Source of the DNA: Telmatospirillum siberiense
GTDB lineage: Bacteria > Pseudomonadota > Alphaproteobacteria > Rhodospirillales > Magnetospirillaceae
Direction of reading: 5' to 3'
DNA length: 64,000 nucleotides
Assembly: GCF_002845745.1 (NCBI RefSeq)
Contig: NZ_PIUM01000031.1
Coordinates: 16,826 to 80,825, forward strand
This document shows, piece after piece, positions 27,610-37,825 of this stretch. Every line of letters begins with the position of its first letter. Position 1 is the first letter of the stretch. Below the pieces are notes generated by a model that saw only the letters and a list, made by a program, of their open reading frames with translations, did no database searches and was not told the DNA's origin. The position numbers and the translations under genes were made by a program.

Positions 27610-28533
27610 TTAATGCTGAACCTCGTCCGAATGCGTCGCGGTGGCGGACAGAAGGCGATCGATATAGTAATCGATGAAAACCCGCACTTTCGGCTGCAAA
27701 TTCTGGCGGCTGGCGTAAAGGGCGAACAGGCTCGGCTGCTGTAGCTGGTAATCGTTCAAAATTGGGCGGAGGCTGCCGGATTTCAGTTCCTCGATCACCG
27801 TGAATGCCGGAACGATCGTTATCCCTTCGCCCGCGATGGCCGAGGCCATGGCGACGATCGGGGTGTTCACCCGAATGGCGGCGTTGACGCGCGCGGCAGA
27901 GGGCACGTCCTCCCGCGAGAACAGAATTTGATCTCTCAGCGCTGCCGACAAAAAAGGCCAGTATATGAATTTGTGGTCGGCCAGTTCGTCCGGTGTCGTG
28001 GGTTCCCCCGATTGCCGAAGGTAGCTGGGGGAGGCGACCAGAATATGATCGATTGTCCCGATACGGCGTGCGATCAGCGATGCGGGCGGATCGAGTGTCA
28101 CCTGAAGAGCCAGATCGAACCCCTCTTCCACGATATTGATGGTCCTGTCGGTAAAATTGATATCGACCTGCACATCGGGAAAGATCCGCCGGAAGTTCAC
28201 GATCGTGCCGGAAAAGCAAGGGCCGGCAAACCACGCCGGCGCCGTGAAACGCAAAGTGCCCCGTGGCGTTTCCGATAGCATGGCCAATTCGTTGGAGGCA
28301 TTCCGAACCTCTCTCATGATGCCCGTGCAGCGTTCATAATAGAGACGGCCGGCTTCGGTCAGGCTGATCTGACGGGTCGTCCGGTTGAGCAGGCGCACCC
28401 GCAGATGGCTTTCCAACTGCATCAAATGGCGGCTGGCCATCGCGGCCGAAATGTTCTCCCGCTCTGCCGCCGCGGCGAAAGTTCCCGCATCGACCACTTG
28501 GCAAAACACCCGCATGCTGGTGAGGAGGTCCAT
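27610..28533 (-). CDS. LysR-family regulator, divergent to TBDR unit 1
   Basis: A 307-residue LysR protein from the ATG at 28533 (MDLLTSMRVFCQVVDAGTF). The HTH reads AAAAERENISAAMASRHLMQLE, followed by RLLNRTTRQISLTEAGRLYYE, the CrgA/AaeR-type pattern. The effector domain follows from about residue 90. It is transcribed away from the TonB-dependent receptor gene, with 119 bp between the starts, the classic layout for LysR control of a divergent target. Another 21 codons upstream are open but AT-rich and unconserved. Confidence 0.92.
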   Translation of the reverse strand: MDLLTSMRVFCQVVDAGTFAAAAERENISAAMASRHLMQLESHLRVRLLNRTTRQISLTEAGRLYYERCTGIMREVRNASNELAMLSETPRGTLRFTAPAWFAGPCFSGTIVNFRRIFPDVQVDINFTDRTINIVEEGFDLALQVTLDPPASLIARRIGTIDHILVASPSYLRQSGEPTTPDELADHKFIYWPFLSAALRDQILFSREDVPSAARVNAAIRVNTPIVAMASAIAGEGITIVPAFTVIEELKSGSLRPILNDYQLQQPSLFALYASRQNLQPKVRVFIDYYIDRLLSATATHSDEVQH

Positions 28534-28587
28534 ATTCACACCAAAATATTGTGTATAATTATTAAATATACTATTATCTACTAGAAT

Positions 28588-28597
28588 ATTGATCAAT
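28588..28597. promoter_or_regulatory. Palindrome between LysR and TBDR unit 1
   Basis: ATTGATCAAT is a perfect 10-bp dyad, 55 bp from both divergent starts, in an AT-rich patch (28540-28597) that contrasts with the GC-rich flanks. It also contains spaced ATATT/AATAT words compatible with the T-N11-A rule of LysR sites. It is a candidate operator-promoter area for both genes. Confidence 0.4.
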
Positions 28598-28652
28598 GCC
28601 CTCTATTGCCGAACGATGGCCCCCCACGAAGTTCATCCAGCAAGGGGGCACG

Positions 28653-31019
28653 ATGATTTTTAAGGTCCTTCCGCCGCAGCGACCGCGCCTTGGGGCACGC
28701 CCGGTGCTTAGCGGTTTTGTCCTGGCAGCCGCGCTATTGTCCACTCCGGCGGTGGCGCAGACCGCCGCCACCACCGCGCCATCCAGTGAAACGGCCGGCG
28801 ACGCAGAGAATAAGGACGCGGTCGAAGAGGTGGTGGTCACGGCCCGCCATCGGACCGAAAAGGCCCAGGATGTGCCCATTCCGATGACGGTGCTTAGCGG
28901 GGCAAGCCTGGAGGCGGAGGGAATCCACAGTGTCCAGGAGCTTCAGCAGAAGCTGCCCAGCACGAACATTATCGTCAATTCACCGCGCATGAGCAGCTAT
29001 GCGATCCGCGGCATCGGTGCCAGCACCATCGCCAACGAAGGATTGGAATCCGCGACCGGTCTTTACGTGGATGGCGTCTACCTGGGCAAGACCGGCATGG
29101 CCATCTCCGACCTGAACGACATTGACCAGGTGGAAGTCCTGCGTGGACCCCAGGGGACGCTGTTCGGCAAGAACACGACGACCGGCGCCTTCAATTTCAC
29201 CACCCGCAAGCCGACCTTTACACCGGAAGCAAGTGCCGAGATAACCGGCGGCAGCTACGGCGATGCCGAATTTCGGGGAGCGGCATCTGGTCCCATTTCC
29301 GAGGACGTCCTGGCCGGGCGTCTCTCCGTTTACCGCACCGAGCATGAGGGCTATCTGGACGATCCGGCGACCGGAAAGCATCCCAACAGGCGTCTGCGGG
29401 AGGGGGTGCGCACTCAGTTGCTGGGAGAGCCCAACGACGATCTGACGTTACGGCTGATAGCCGAATATCATCGGGACAACTATCCGCTGGGCTATGCTCC
29501 CACGCTCTATTCGTTGCCGCCGAACGCCACTCTCTACTCCAAGCTGGCCGCCATGCGGGCGGCGGGATACAACGCCCTTCCCATCTCCTCCGATCCCTAC
29601 AGTTTCAGCACCACGGCCACGCACGCCGGACAGGATACCAATCAGCGGGCGATTTCGCTGCAGGCGGACTGGCAGTTGGGGAAGGGCTACCAGCTCACCT
29701 CCATCAGCGCCTACCGCTACTGGGACTTCTCACCGCACAACGATTCCGATTTCATGAACCTGAACGTCATCACATGCTGCGGCATGGGGGACCGCGACGA
29801 ACAGGTCACCCAGGAAATCCGCCTGGCCTCTCCCAAGGGGGAAGTCGTCGAATCCACTTACGGCCTCTATTATTTCCGACAGACCCAACGCGCCTACATC
29901 GACAGCGTTTACGGCAACGATCCGACGCTGATCAGCATTTGGCTCGGCGTTTCCCAATCCGTGGCCGCGAGATATTACGCCGGCAGGGAAACCAGGATCG
30001 ACAGCAATCTCTCCACAGACAGCTACGCCGGATTTACCCAGCATGACTGGCACGCCACGGATCGACTGACCCTTACGGCCGGCGTCAGGGAAACATTCGA
30101 AGCCAAATCGATCGACCTGACACGCAATCTGGGTGGGACCTCGGCCACTCTGCTCGACGTGCAAAGCGTCAGCAAGGATCTCTCGGCGTGGAGTTTGGGC
30201 ACCAATTTGGCCGCCAATTACAAGCTCTACGACAATTTCAATCTCTATTCGTCCTACGCCAGGGGGGAGAAGTCCGGAACGCTGAGCAATTCGCCAGCCT
30301 CCGGAGTCGCGCTGAATGCCGATCAGCTGGTGGTCAAGCCCGAAAAGGCCAACGACGTCGAAGTCGGCTTCAAGAGCCAGTTGCTGGATCGTCAGGTGCA
30401 GTTCAACGGCAACCTTTTCTATGCCCTGATCCACGATTACCAGACCAACGTCACCAGCATCGATCCGACAACGGGCGTCGCCGGCTGGCGCCTGGCCAAC
30501 GCACCCTGGCTTCGTTCGCAAGGCGCCGAACTCGAGGCCAATGCCCAGGTCACCAAGAAACTGAAGATCGCTTTGACCGGCGCCTACAACGATGCCGAAT
30601 TCCGGTCCTTCCACAGCGCTCCCTGCCCGACCGAAGTATCCAACGCCTCCACCAAGGTCTGCGACTACACGGGTAAATCGCCGATGGGAGTCTCTCGCTG
30701 GAACGGAAACGTTTCCGGCTATTACACGGAACATCTCCGAGACGATGTCGATGGCTATATCAACGCCAGCTACACCTATCGTTCCGGATATGCCGGCTCG
30801 ATCGATTTGTCCCAATACGGTCACATCAGTGGTTACGGGATCACCAACCTGACCGTCGGAACAAAACTGAACGATGGCAAGGTCGACCTCTCCCTTTGGG
30901 CGCGCAACCTGTTCAACACGCATTATTACTCGGCAATGGGGCTGACCGTCGCGGGCGCATGGTTCGGTTATGTCGGGGATCCGCTGACTGTCGGCGCCAC
31001 CGCCAGGATCCATTTCTAG
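28653..31019 (+). CDS. TonB-dependent receptor, unit 1
   Basis: An outer-membrane receptor of about 788 residues. A signal peptide (VLSGFVLAAALLSTPAVAQ) is followed by a TonB-box-like EEVVVTARHR, the plug domain (VPIPMTVLSG, YAIRGIG, GLYVDGVYLGK, IDQVEVLRGPQGTLFGKNTT) and a 22-strand-type barrel ending in a C-terminal aromatic (ARIHF). The type is the one expanded in sphingomonads and caulobacters for diverse organic substrates. AGGGGG lies just before ATG 28653, excluding the 19 upstream codons. It is followed 31 bp later by a binding protein gene, so the substrate is probably shared. Confidence 0.93.
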   Translation: MIFKVLPPQRPRLGARPVLSGFVLAAALLSTPAVAQTAATTAPSSETAGDAENKDAVEEVVVTARHRTEKAQDVPIPMTVLSGASLEAEGIHSVQELQQKLPSTNIIVNSPRMSSYAIRGIGASTIANEGLESATGLYVDGVYLGKTGMAISDLNDIDQVEVLRGPQGTLFGKNTTTGAFNFTTRKPTFTPEASAEITGGSYGDAEFRGAASGPISEDVLAGRLSVYRTEHEGYLDDPATGKHPNRRLREGVRTQLLGEPNDDLTLRLIAEYHRDNYPLGYAPTLYSLPPNATLYSKLAAMRAAGYNALPISSDPYSFSTTATHAGQDTNQRAISLQADWQLGKGYQLTSISAYRYWDFSPHNDSDFMNLNVITCCGMGDRDEQVTQEIRLASPKGEVVESTYGLYYFRQTQRAYIDSVYGNDPTLISIWLGVSQSVAARYYAGRETRIDSNLSTDSYAGFTQHDWHATDRLTLTAGVRETFEAKSIDLTRNLGGTSATLLDVQSVSKDLSAWSLGTNLAANYKLYDNFNLYSSYARGEKSGTLSNSPASGVALNADQLVVKPEKANDVEVGFKSQLLDRQVQFNGNLFYALIHDYQTNVTSIDPTTGVAGWRLANAPWLRSQGAELEANAQVTKKLKIALTGAYNDAEFRSFHSAPCPTEVSNASTKVCDYTGKSPMGVSRWNGNVSGYYTEHLRDDVDGYINASYTYRSGYAGSIDLSQYGHISGYGITNLTVGTKLNDGKVDLSLWARNLFNTHYYSAMGLTVAGAWFGYVGDPLTVGATARIHF

Positions 31020-31050
31020 TCCCGTTCATCCTCATGCAAGGAATGAAGTC

Positions 31051-32196
31051 ATGACGTTTCCCAAATTTACGCGCGGCCCGGATCGGCAATCACTTTCCCG
31101 GCGCCGCCTGCTCGGCATGCTGGGCGGATCGGCCGGGGCCGCCGCCATAGGAGGATTGGGCTTTTCTGATCTTGCCGGGGCCTTCAGCCCTCCCCATCCC
31201 GCATTGCCGGTCATCGGCCCGTCCGATATTTGCAGGGCTTCCGCCGAGGTGCGCCCCGCCGACCAGGACGTTCCGCATTTCGGACCGTTTCCGGACAAAC
31301 TGACCCCCATCAAGTTTGCCTGGAACGGCAATGCCATATGCCACGCGCCTATCCCATTGGCGTTGAACTCGGGCATTTTTCGCAAATACAACCTGGATGT
31401 GGAGTTGATCAGTTACGCCGGATCGACCGACCAGCTTCTGGAATCAATCTCAAGCGGCAAGGCCGACGCGGCCCAAGGCATGGTTCGCCGCTGGCTGAAA
31501 CCCCTGGAGCAGGGCTTCGACGTGAAGCTGATCGCGGGTATTCATGGCGGTTGCGTCCGCATGCTTGCGTCGAGAGCCGCCGGCATTCAACAGCCGGAGG
31601 ATCTGCGCGGCAAGACCGTCGGAGTTGCCGAGATCGGCGGCGTGGGCCAGACCATGTTCTCGACCTTGCTCGCCCGAAACGGCGTCGATCCCGACAAGGA
31701 TGTCCAGTGGCGTGTTTTTCCGCCCAATCTGATGGGGGTGGCCGTCAAGAAAGGAGAAATCCAGGCGATCGCCGATGTCGATCCCAATCTGTGGCTGCTG
31801 CAGAAGGCCGACTCGGATCTGGTGGAAATCCTCAACAGCCACAGCGGCCATTACCAGGGACGGGTCTGCTGCGTTCTGGGCGTTGGCACGAAGCTGCTGA
31901 AGGAACGCCGGCCGGTCGCCGCCGCCTTGGCCCAGTCGCTCGTCGAAGCGGCGGAATTGACAGCCCGGGACCCGGACGCGGCGGGCGCCGCGTTCGCGCC
32001 CTATTCCCCCAACGCGACGGCGGAGGATCTGGCGGGAATTCTGAAGACCATGACCTACCATACGCATCCGGTGAGAGCGGCCCTCACGGAAGACATCATT
32101 TTCTATGCCGAGGAAATGAAGGAGCTTTCAATTCTGAAAAACTCGACCGATCCAAAGACATTCGGGGCCCGCATAACCGCCGATATTTCAATCTGA
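31051..32196 (+). CDS. Tat-exported NMT1/SsuA-type substrate-binding protein
   Basis: A 381-residue periplasmic binding protein with a twin-arginine signal (SRRRLLGMLGGSAGAAA). The body is the NitT/TauT type (IKFAWNGNAICHAPIPLAL, SISSGKADAA, LRGKTVGVAEIGGVG, FSTLLARNGVDPDKDV). Family members bind sulfonates, nitrate, thiamine precursors or aromatic acids. No permease or ATPase of this importer family is encoded nearby, so it either uses components encoded elsewhere or acts as a sensor or chaperone. It lies between the TBDR and a SnoaL-like gene in one probable operon. Confidence 0.87.
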   Translation: MTFPKFTRGPDRQSLSRRRLLGMLGGSAGAAAIGGLGFSDLAGAFSPPHPALPVIGPSDICRASAEVRPADQDVPHFGPFPDKLTPIKFAWNGNAICHAPIPLALNSGIFRKYNLDVELISYAGSTDQLLESISSGKADAAQGMVRRWLKPLEQGFDVKLIAGIHGGCVRMLASRAAGIQQPEDLRGKTVGVAEIGGVGQTMFSTLLARNGVDPDKDVQWRVFPPNLMGVAVKKGEIQAIADVDPNLWLLQKADSDLVEILNSHSGHYQGRVCCVLGVGTKLLKERRPVAAALAQSLVEAAELTARDPDAAGAAFAPYSPNATAEDLAGILKTMTYHTHPVRAALTEDIIFYAEEMKELSILKNSTDPKTFGARITADISI

Positions 32197-32217
32197 GCAT
32201 TCGAGGACGTCACGGAA

Positions 32218-32682
32218 ATGAATCTCGTTAGAACGCTGATAGGATTTTTACCTCTCATCCTATTGTCCATGCCGGCAACCTCTTCGCAAGCCGAAGACCT
32301 TACGGCGCAGGAATCAAAAAACAAAAATATCGTCATCGATTTCTATAAGAAGGCGATTATCGAAAAGGATTTCGAGGCCGCCAAAAAATATTTCGGCGAT
32401 CATTATACCCAACATAACCCGCTGGCGCCCGACGGGCCGGACGGCCTGAAGGGACTGGTCCAGATTCTGCGGGAAAAATACCCGAATTCAAAAACCGAGA
32501 TAAAACGGGTCTTCGTCGACGGCGACTACGTGATTTTGCATGTGCACTCCACTCGGGAACCCGGCGACCGGGGCACTGCCATCGTCGATATTTTCCGGCT
32601 TGAAAACGACAAGGTGGTCGAACACTGGGATGTGATCCAGCCTGTCCCGGAAACGGCCGCCAACAAGAACAGCATGTTTTGA
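32218..32682 (+). CDS. Secreted SnoaL/NTF2-like protein
   Basis: A 154-residue protein with a Sec signal (TLIGFLPLILLSMPATSSQA) and a small NTF2-like fold of the SnoaL type, as shown by NIVIDFYKKAIIEKDFEAAKKYFGDHYTQHNP, then GLVQILREKYP, VDGDYVILHVH and NDKVVEHWDVIQPVPE. Cytoplasmic relatives cyclise polyketides or act as lyases or isomerases, while exported ones mostly have no known role. Its place right after the binding protein suggests action on the imported compound in the periplasm. Codon use is somewhat less GC-rich than its neighbours. Confidence 0.85.
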   Translation: MNLVRTLIGFLPLILLSMPATSSQAEDLTAQESKNKNIVIDFYKKAIIEKDFEAAKKYFGDHYTQHNPLAPDGPDGLKGLVQILREKYPNSKTEIKRVFVDGDYVILHVHSTREPGDRGTAIVDIFRLENDKVVEHWDVIQPVPETAANKNSMF

Positions 32683-32697
32683 GGCGAGGGCTTCACA

Positions 32698-33309
32698 ATG
32701 GCTAAAATCGCTTTGATTGGCGCCTCTGGCAATGTCGGCAAGCGCATCCTGGCCGAGTTGACCCGCCGCGGCCATCTCGTCACGGCAATCGCTCGCCACG
32801 GAAACGGAATCTCTGCTTCGGGCTCCGTTGCGATCGTTACGGCGGATGTTACCGCCCCGGACCTGGAGCGGACGCTCGTCGGCCATGACGCGGTCATCAG
32901 CTCGCTGCGTTTCTCGACAGCCGGCATAAGCCGATTCGTCCCGCCCATCAAAAAGGCGGGTGTCGATCGCTATTTGGTGGTCGGCGGTGCCGGCTCGCTG
33001 GAAATCTCGCCTGGTGTCAGGTTGCTGGACGCTCCGAACTTTCCCGGCGAATACCGGGCCGAGGCCTCGGCCGCAGCCGATTTCCTGGAAGCGCTCCGCG
33101 GGGAGGCCGACCTTCGATGGTCGTACCTGTCTCCGTCCCTCGAAATTTGTCCCGGCGAGCGGACCTCGCGGTTTCGGTTGGGCGAAGACCGGCTTCTTTC
33201 CGATGCCTCCGGACGAAGCTGGATTACCTACGAAGATTTCGCCGTCGCTCTGGTCGACGAACTGGAAACGCCCAAGCACGAGCGTCGTCGTTTTACCGTG
33301 GGATACTGA
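32698..33309 (+). CDS. NAD(P)-binding NmrA/YwnB-like oxidoreductase
   Basis: A 203-residue Rossmann protein starting with the dinucleotide motif IALIGASGNVGKRI, followed by GHLVTAIARH, DVTAPDLERTLVGHDAVISSL, the VGGAGSLE strand, and SYLSPSLEICPGERT near the end. It belongs to the atypical short-chain group that includes NmrA and flavin/quinone reductases without the YxxxK catalytic pair. It is the last gene of unit 1, 15 bases after the SnoaL gene. Substrate unknown. Confidence 0.83.
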   Translation: MAKIALIGASGNVGKRILAELTRRGHLVTAIARHGNGISASGSVAIVTADVTAPDLERTLVGHDAVISSLRFSTAGISRFVPPIKKAGVDRYLVVGGAGSLEISPGVRLLDAPNFPGEYRAEASAAADFLEALRGEADLRWSYLSPSLEICPGERTSRFRLGEDRLLSDASGRSWITYEDFAVALVDELETPKHERRRFTVGY

Positions 33310-33418
33310 GGTCGCGTAAGGTCTCCCGTCAGCTTTCCTCCCCGTGTTGTCCAATGTTTCGTACAGGTGCGGATACGGCAGTCCGGGGAGGGGCGCCGAC
33401 GTTCCCGTCCATAAGCGT

Positions 33419-33468
33419 CCAATACAAATTCCCGGTGATCACACCCGATTACCGGGAATTTGTATTGG
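33419..33468. repeat. 18-bp perfect inverted repeat of the AATAC family
   Basis: CCAATACAAATTCCCGGT pairs exactly with 33451-33468 around a 14-base loop. The outer AATAC and inner CCGGTGATC align with the ends of the elements at 5729 and 19555, so this is probably a minimal member of the same family. GCGCGTTTTCTTC follows on the plus strand, so it could also end transcription of unit 1. Confidence 0.65.
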
Positions 33469-33540
33469 GGCGCGTTTTCTTCAGGTTGAATCAGGCTCGT
33501 TAGCCTGAACGGGTAATTGGGGCAAAAGGGCGGGCAAAAG

Positions 33541-33565
33541 CCCTTCTCCCCTCGTGGGAGAAGGG
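33541..33565. repeat. REP-like palindrome (CTTCTCCC type)
   Basis: CCCTTCTCCC and GGGAGAAGGG form a 10-bp stem around CTCGT, followed by TTGGGATGAGGG. This is the commonplace intergenic repeat of many alphaproteobacteria and other GC-rich bacteria. A related degraded arm (CCCTTCCCCCTCCCGCGAGAG) follows at about 33627. No protein gene is supported in 33310-33977. Confidence 0.65.
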
Positions 33566-33779
33566 TTGGGATGAGGGGGCATCCCGCTGACAGGCGAAAG
33601 AAAACTCTCAGGCGTCGTGCGACTCCCCCCTTCCCCCTCCCGCGAGAGCGGGCCCTGCCATCGATTGCCGACGAATCCCTACCGGCGCGTTCGCGCCGGA
33701 CGTCCAGTGACGTCCGGACGGCACCAATCCCACGAGGGGCGCTCGGATAAGAAAAATCATGATTGTATCGGAGCTATCG

Positions 33780-33977
33780 GGATGGAATTGCATGGGGTAG
33801 ACGCTATTAAAAACGAACATTAACAAAATTAATCATTATAATTATTGTAAAATAAATAATTATTCTATTTTTATTTATATTTTTATTATAAAATTCTTGT
33901 TTTATTGTTTAATTTTTTGCTATAAGTATTTCTGTTTGAATATTTACTGCAAGTATATGTTTTTTGAGAGGTTGCGT
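33780..33977. promoter_or_regulatory. AT-rich block upstream of the MBL-fold hydrolase gene
   Basis: From about 33810 to 33965 the sequence is almost pure A and T, in sharp contrast to the GC-rich neighbourhood, with many possible -10 boxes. It ends at GAGAGG, the ribosome site of the gene at 33978. A promoter region is likely. The composition suggests nucleoid-protein binding or a foreign origin. Confidence 0.5.
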
Positions 33978-35033
33978 ATGTTGGATGCCAAATCTGGTGT
34001 TGAGTATGTCCTGACGGACTATCCGAAACCCGGTCAAACCATAGAGATCGCTCAGGGCATCCACTGGCTGAGCACCCCATTGCCGTTCCGCCTGAGGGCG
34101 GTGAACCTTTATTTGCTGGAGGACGACGCGGGATGGGTCATTGTCGATTTCGGCTATTCCAACGATGAGGTGAAAGCCCAATGGGAACAGGTCTGGGCCT
34201 CGACGCTGAAGGGAAAGCCGGTGACGCGTCTGATCGCGACCCATTTCCATCCCGATCACATAGGCAACGCCGGCTGGCTGTCCGGGCGATGGAATCTGCC
34301 GGTGATGGCGAGCCGGGCCGAGTGGCTGACGGCCAATCGTCTGCTCGGTGGGCCCGGCGTCGAAGACAAGGAGCGAAGCAGGCGGTTCTATCTCGCCAAC
34401 GGCCTGTCCGAGGATGTCGTCAGGGGCATGGAGCAGGGATATGTCCCCTATTCCCGAGGGGTTTCCCTGGCCGGGGCCTATGAAGGGTTGTCCGACGGGG
34501 ACCGCCTGCGTATCGGGGGAGACGGATGGAGGGCGATCGCCGGCGGAGGGCATTCTCCGGAACATCTGTCGCTCTATTGCGAGGAGCGGGGCATCCTGAT
34601 CGCCGGAGACCAGCTTCTGCCGGAGATCACGCCGAACGTCAGCGTCTGGCCGGACGAGCCGGAGGCGGACGCGCTGGGGCTGTTCCTGCGGAGCCTCGAT
34701 CGGTTCCGCGCCGAATTGCGTCCCGACACGCTGGTTCTGCCGTCCCATCGCCGACCGTTCCGCGGGGCGCTCGCCAGGATCGACGAAATCCGCGACCACC
34801 ATCGCGACCGCCTGGACGTCATTCTGGAGAAGGCGGCCGAGGGACCCGTCACGGCGGGCGGTATTCTGCCTTTCCTTTTCCCGCAGCATCTCGACGCCTT
34901 GCAGACGATGTTCGCGCTGGGCGAGGCCCTGGCCCACCTCAACCGCCTGGCGGCCATGGGGCGCCTTCGCAGGGAGGCCGGGGATGACGGGATCGTACGT
35001 TTTCATGCCGGCGTTTCGTCGCGGGGACATTGA
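33978..35033 (+). CDS. Metallo-beta-lactamase-fold hydrolase with C-terminal winged helix
   Basis: A 351-residue protein with the zinc motif HFHPDH (H89, H91, D93, H94), a third-ligand region GGGHSPEHLSLY, the bridging Asp in IAGDQLLPEITP and the final His in LPSHRRPF. A C-terminal helical/winged part (about 285-345) is as in LACTB2-like glyoxalase-II relatives. Such enzymes often hydrolyse thioesters. GAGAGG is 6 bases before the ATG. It converges on the last ABC gene of unit 2 with only 4 bases between the stop codons, so it could be a thioesterase for that pathway, but this is inference. Confidence 0.88.
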   Translation: MLDAKSGVEYVLTDYPKPGQTIEIAQGIHWLSTPLPFRLRAVNLYLLEDDAGWVIVDFGYSNDEVKAQWEQVWASTLKGKPVTRLIATHFHPDHIGNAGWLSGRWNLPVMASRAEWLTANRLLGGPGVEDKERSRRFYLANGLSEDVVRGMEQGYVPYSRGVSLAGAYEGLSDGDRLRIGGDGWRAIAGGGHSPEHLSLYCEERGILIAGDQLLPEITPNVSVWPDEPEADALGLFLRSLDRFRAELRPDTLVLPSHRRPFRGALARIDEIRDHHRDRLDVILEKAAEGPVTAGGILPFLFPQHLDALQTMFALGEALAHLNRLAAMGRLRREAGDDGIVRFHAGVSSRGH

Positions 35034-35037
35034 GGCG

Positions 35038-35948
<911 letters not shown>

Positions 35949-35952
<4 letters not shown>

Positions 35953-36938
35953 GCGCTTTCCTCCGGATTGGGGTGGAGACATGCCGAGAAATGGTCCCGG
36001 GAATCCGTCGTCCCGGGCCATGACAACGTCTTGCCGCATGCGGCTTCCGCTTGATCGCAGCGTGGCGCGAAAGGACAGCCGCTTTGTCCCGCTGCCGAGG
36101 CGATGGAACCCGTAATTTCCGGCAACCTGTCGAATCGGTGATGCAGGGGGGTCCCCGCGCCGAGCGAGGAGTGGAGCAATCCCTTTGAATAGGGATGCCG
36201 CGGATGAGCGAAAAAGTCGTCGACACCGGCTCTTTCGACGACCCTGCCCGCATACATCACGCAGACCTTGTCGGCGCGTCTGGCGACGATGGAGAGGTCA
36301 TGGGTGATGAGAAGAAGCGCCATCGACAACTCTCGGCGCAGCCGATCCAGAAGATCGAGGACCTGGACTTGCGTGGTCACGTCGAGCGCCGTCGTCGGTT
36401 CGTCGGCGATGAGGAGCCGGGGGGTGCAGGAGATGGCCGTGGCGATGCTTACCCTTTGCCGTAATCCACCGGACAACTGGTGCGGATACTGCCCGTAGCG
36501 GCGCAGTGGTTCCGGGACGCCCGCCAGATCGAGCAGTTCCAGGGCCCGCCCCCGGGCCTGGCGTGCCGACAGCGGCAGATGGGTGCGAATCGCCTCTTCC
36601 ATCTGCGCCCCGATCTGCAGAACCGGGTCGAGTGACGACATGGGGTCCTGCATGACGAGGCCGATGCTCTTTCCTCGGATCTGCCGCAGCCGCCGGGGCG
36701 AGGCCCGCGCCAGATCCTCGTCCTCGAACAGGATTTCACCCCTTGCGTGCCGGACTCCTTCCGGCAGCAGGCCCAGGATGGCGAGGGCGCTCAAGGATTT
36801 TCCGCACCCCGATTCCCCGACTAGGCTCAGCGTTTCCCCCTTGCCGATCGAAAGCGCCACGCTATCCAGGAGCCGGACACCCGGCCGCTCGACGACCAGG
36901 TCCCGGATGACGAGCAGTTCACCTGAGGCCGCCGTCAT
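35949..36938 (-). CDS. Opp/Dpp-type ABC transporter ATPase (first ATPase)
   Basis: A 329-residue ATPase of the DppD/OppD type: GESGCGKSLSALAILGLLP, VMQDPMSSLDPVLQIG, LSGGLRQRVSIATAI, LLIADEPTTALDVTTQ and the C-terminal cysteine-bearing GCPFAPRCDQAEAAC, which in relatives holds an iron-sulfur cluster or supports oligomer contacts. ATG 36938 overlaps the stop of the permease by four bases. The substrate class of the family is peptides, nickel, glutathione or opines, so its role here is set by the neighbouring enzymes. Confidence 0.94.
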
Positions 36939-37819
36939 GGCGCGGCCCTCCGCCTGGGGCTGAGGACTTCGGTCAATCCATCGCTGACGAGGTTGAGGGA
37001 CAGAACGGTCAGGGCGATGGCGAGCCCGGGAAGAACCGCGAGATACCAGTCGATTCGCAGCGTGTCGCGGGCGGCGCCGATCATGCTGCCCCAACTCACG
37101 ATATTAGGGTCGCCCATGTCGAGAAACGACAGTCCTGCCTCCATCAGGATGGCATTCGCGACAAGAACGGAAACCGTGGCGATGACCGGGGGCAGGGCAT
37201 TCGGCAGGATTTCGCCCAGGACGATGCGCGTCGTGCCGTATCCCTGGCAGCGGGCGGCCAGGACGAACTCGGCCTGCCGCAGACTACGCACCTGGGCGCG
37301 GACCAGCCTGGCCACCGTTGGCCATCCGGCCAGTCCGATGGCGAGTGAAATGGTCCTGAGCGTCGGTTCGTCGATCGCCACGATGACGACGACCAGCAGG
37401 AACGGCGGCATGGTCTGGAACAAGGCGATGACCCGGACCAGCACGGCGTCGATCCAGCCACCGCAATATCCGGCGAGGGTTCCCGCCACCAGGCCGAGCA
37501 GCAAACCCACCGCAGCGGCCAGGATGCCGACCTGTAGCGATGCTCGGGCGCCCCAGACCAATCCCGCCGCCACATCCTGGCCCAGCGAGGTGGTGCCCAG
37601 CGGAAAGAGACCGCTTTGCCCCGGCCACAGGAGGGGCGTGGTCACCATGTCGGTGGGATCTCCCGGGAACAGCAGCCGCGCGGCGGCGGCCGTGACGACG
37701 ATGGCTGCGAAAACGGCGCCGCCGACGGTCAGGGAGAGATATCCGGATTCCTTGAAGAAGGCGATCCCGTCCTTGACGGGGGAGCCGAGTTTCCTTGACG
37801 CGATCATCGGTCTTTCCAT
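36935..37819 (-). CDS. Opp/Dpp-type ABC permease (DppC-like)
   Basis: A 294-residue inner-membrane permease with an N-terminal segment, an LGTTSLGQDVAAGLVWGARASLQVG entry typical of DppC, and the conserved EAA-type cytoplasmic loop, seen here as VLAARCQGYGTTRIVLGEILPN. About six membrane helices are visible. It forms the heterodimeric channel with the DppB-like protein encoded 6 bases upstream. Confidence 0.93.
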   Translation of the reverse strand: MERPMIASRKLGSPVKDGIAFFKESGYLSLTVGGAVFAAIVVTAAAARLLFPGDPTDMVTTPLLWPGQSGLFPLGTTSLGQDVAAGLVWGARASLQVGILAAAVGLLLGLVAGTLAGYCGGWIDAVLVRVIALFQTMPPFLLVVVIVAIDEPTLRTISLAIGLAGWPTVARLVRAQVRSLRQAEFVLAARCQGYGTTRIVLGEILPNALPPVIATVSVLVANAILMEAGLSFLDMGDPNIVSWGSMIGAARDTLRIDWYLAVLPGLAIALTVLSLNLVSDGLTEVLSPRRRAAP

Positions 37820-37825
37820 GTCCGC

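Noticed and set aside
33481..33760. Possible CRISPR or tandem array
   Set aside because: The repeated CTTCTCCC/GGGAGAAG words form a single REP-like palindrome with a degraded arm, not regularly spaced repeats with spacers.
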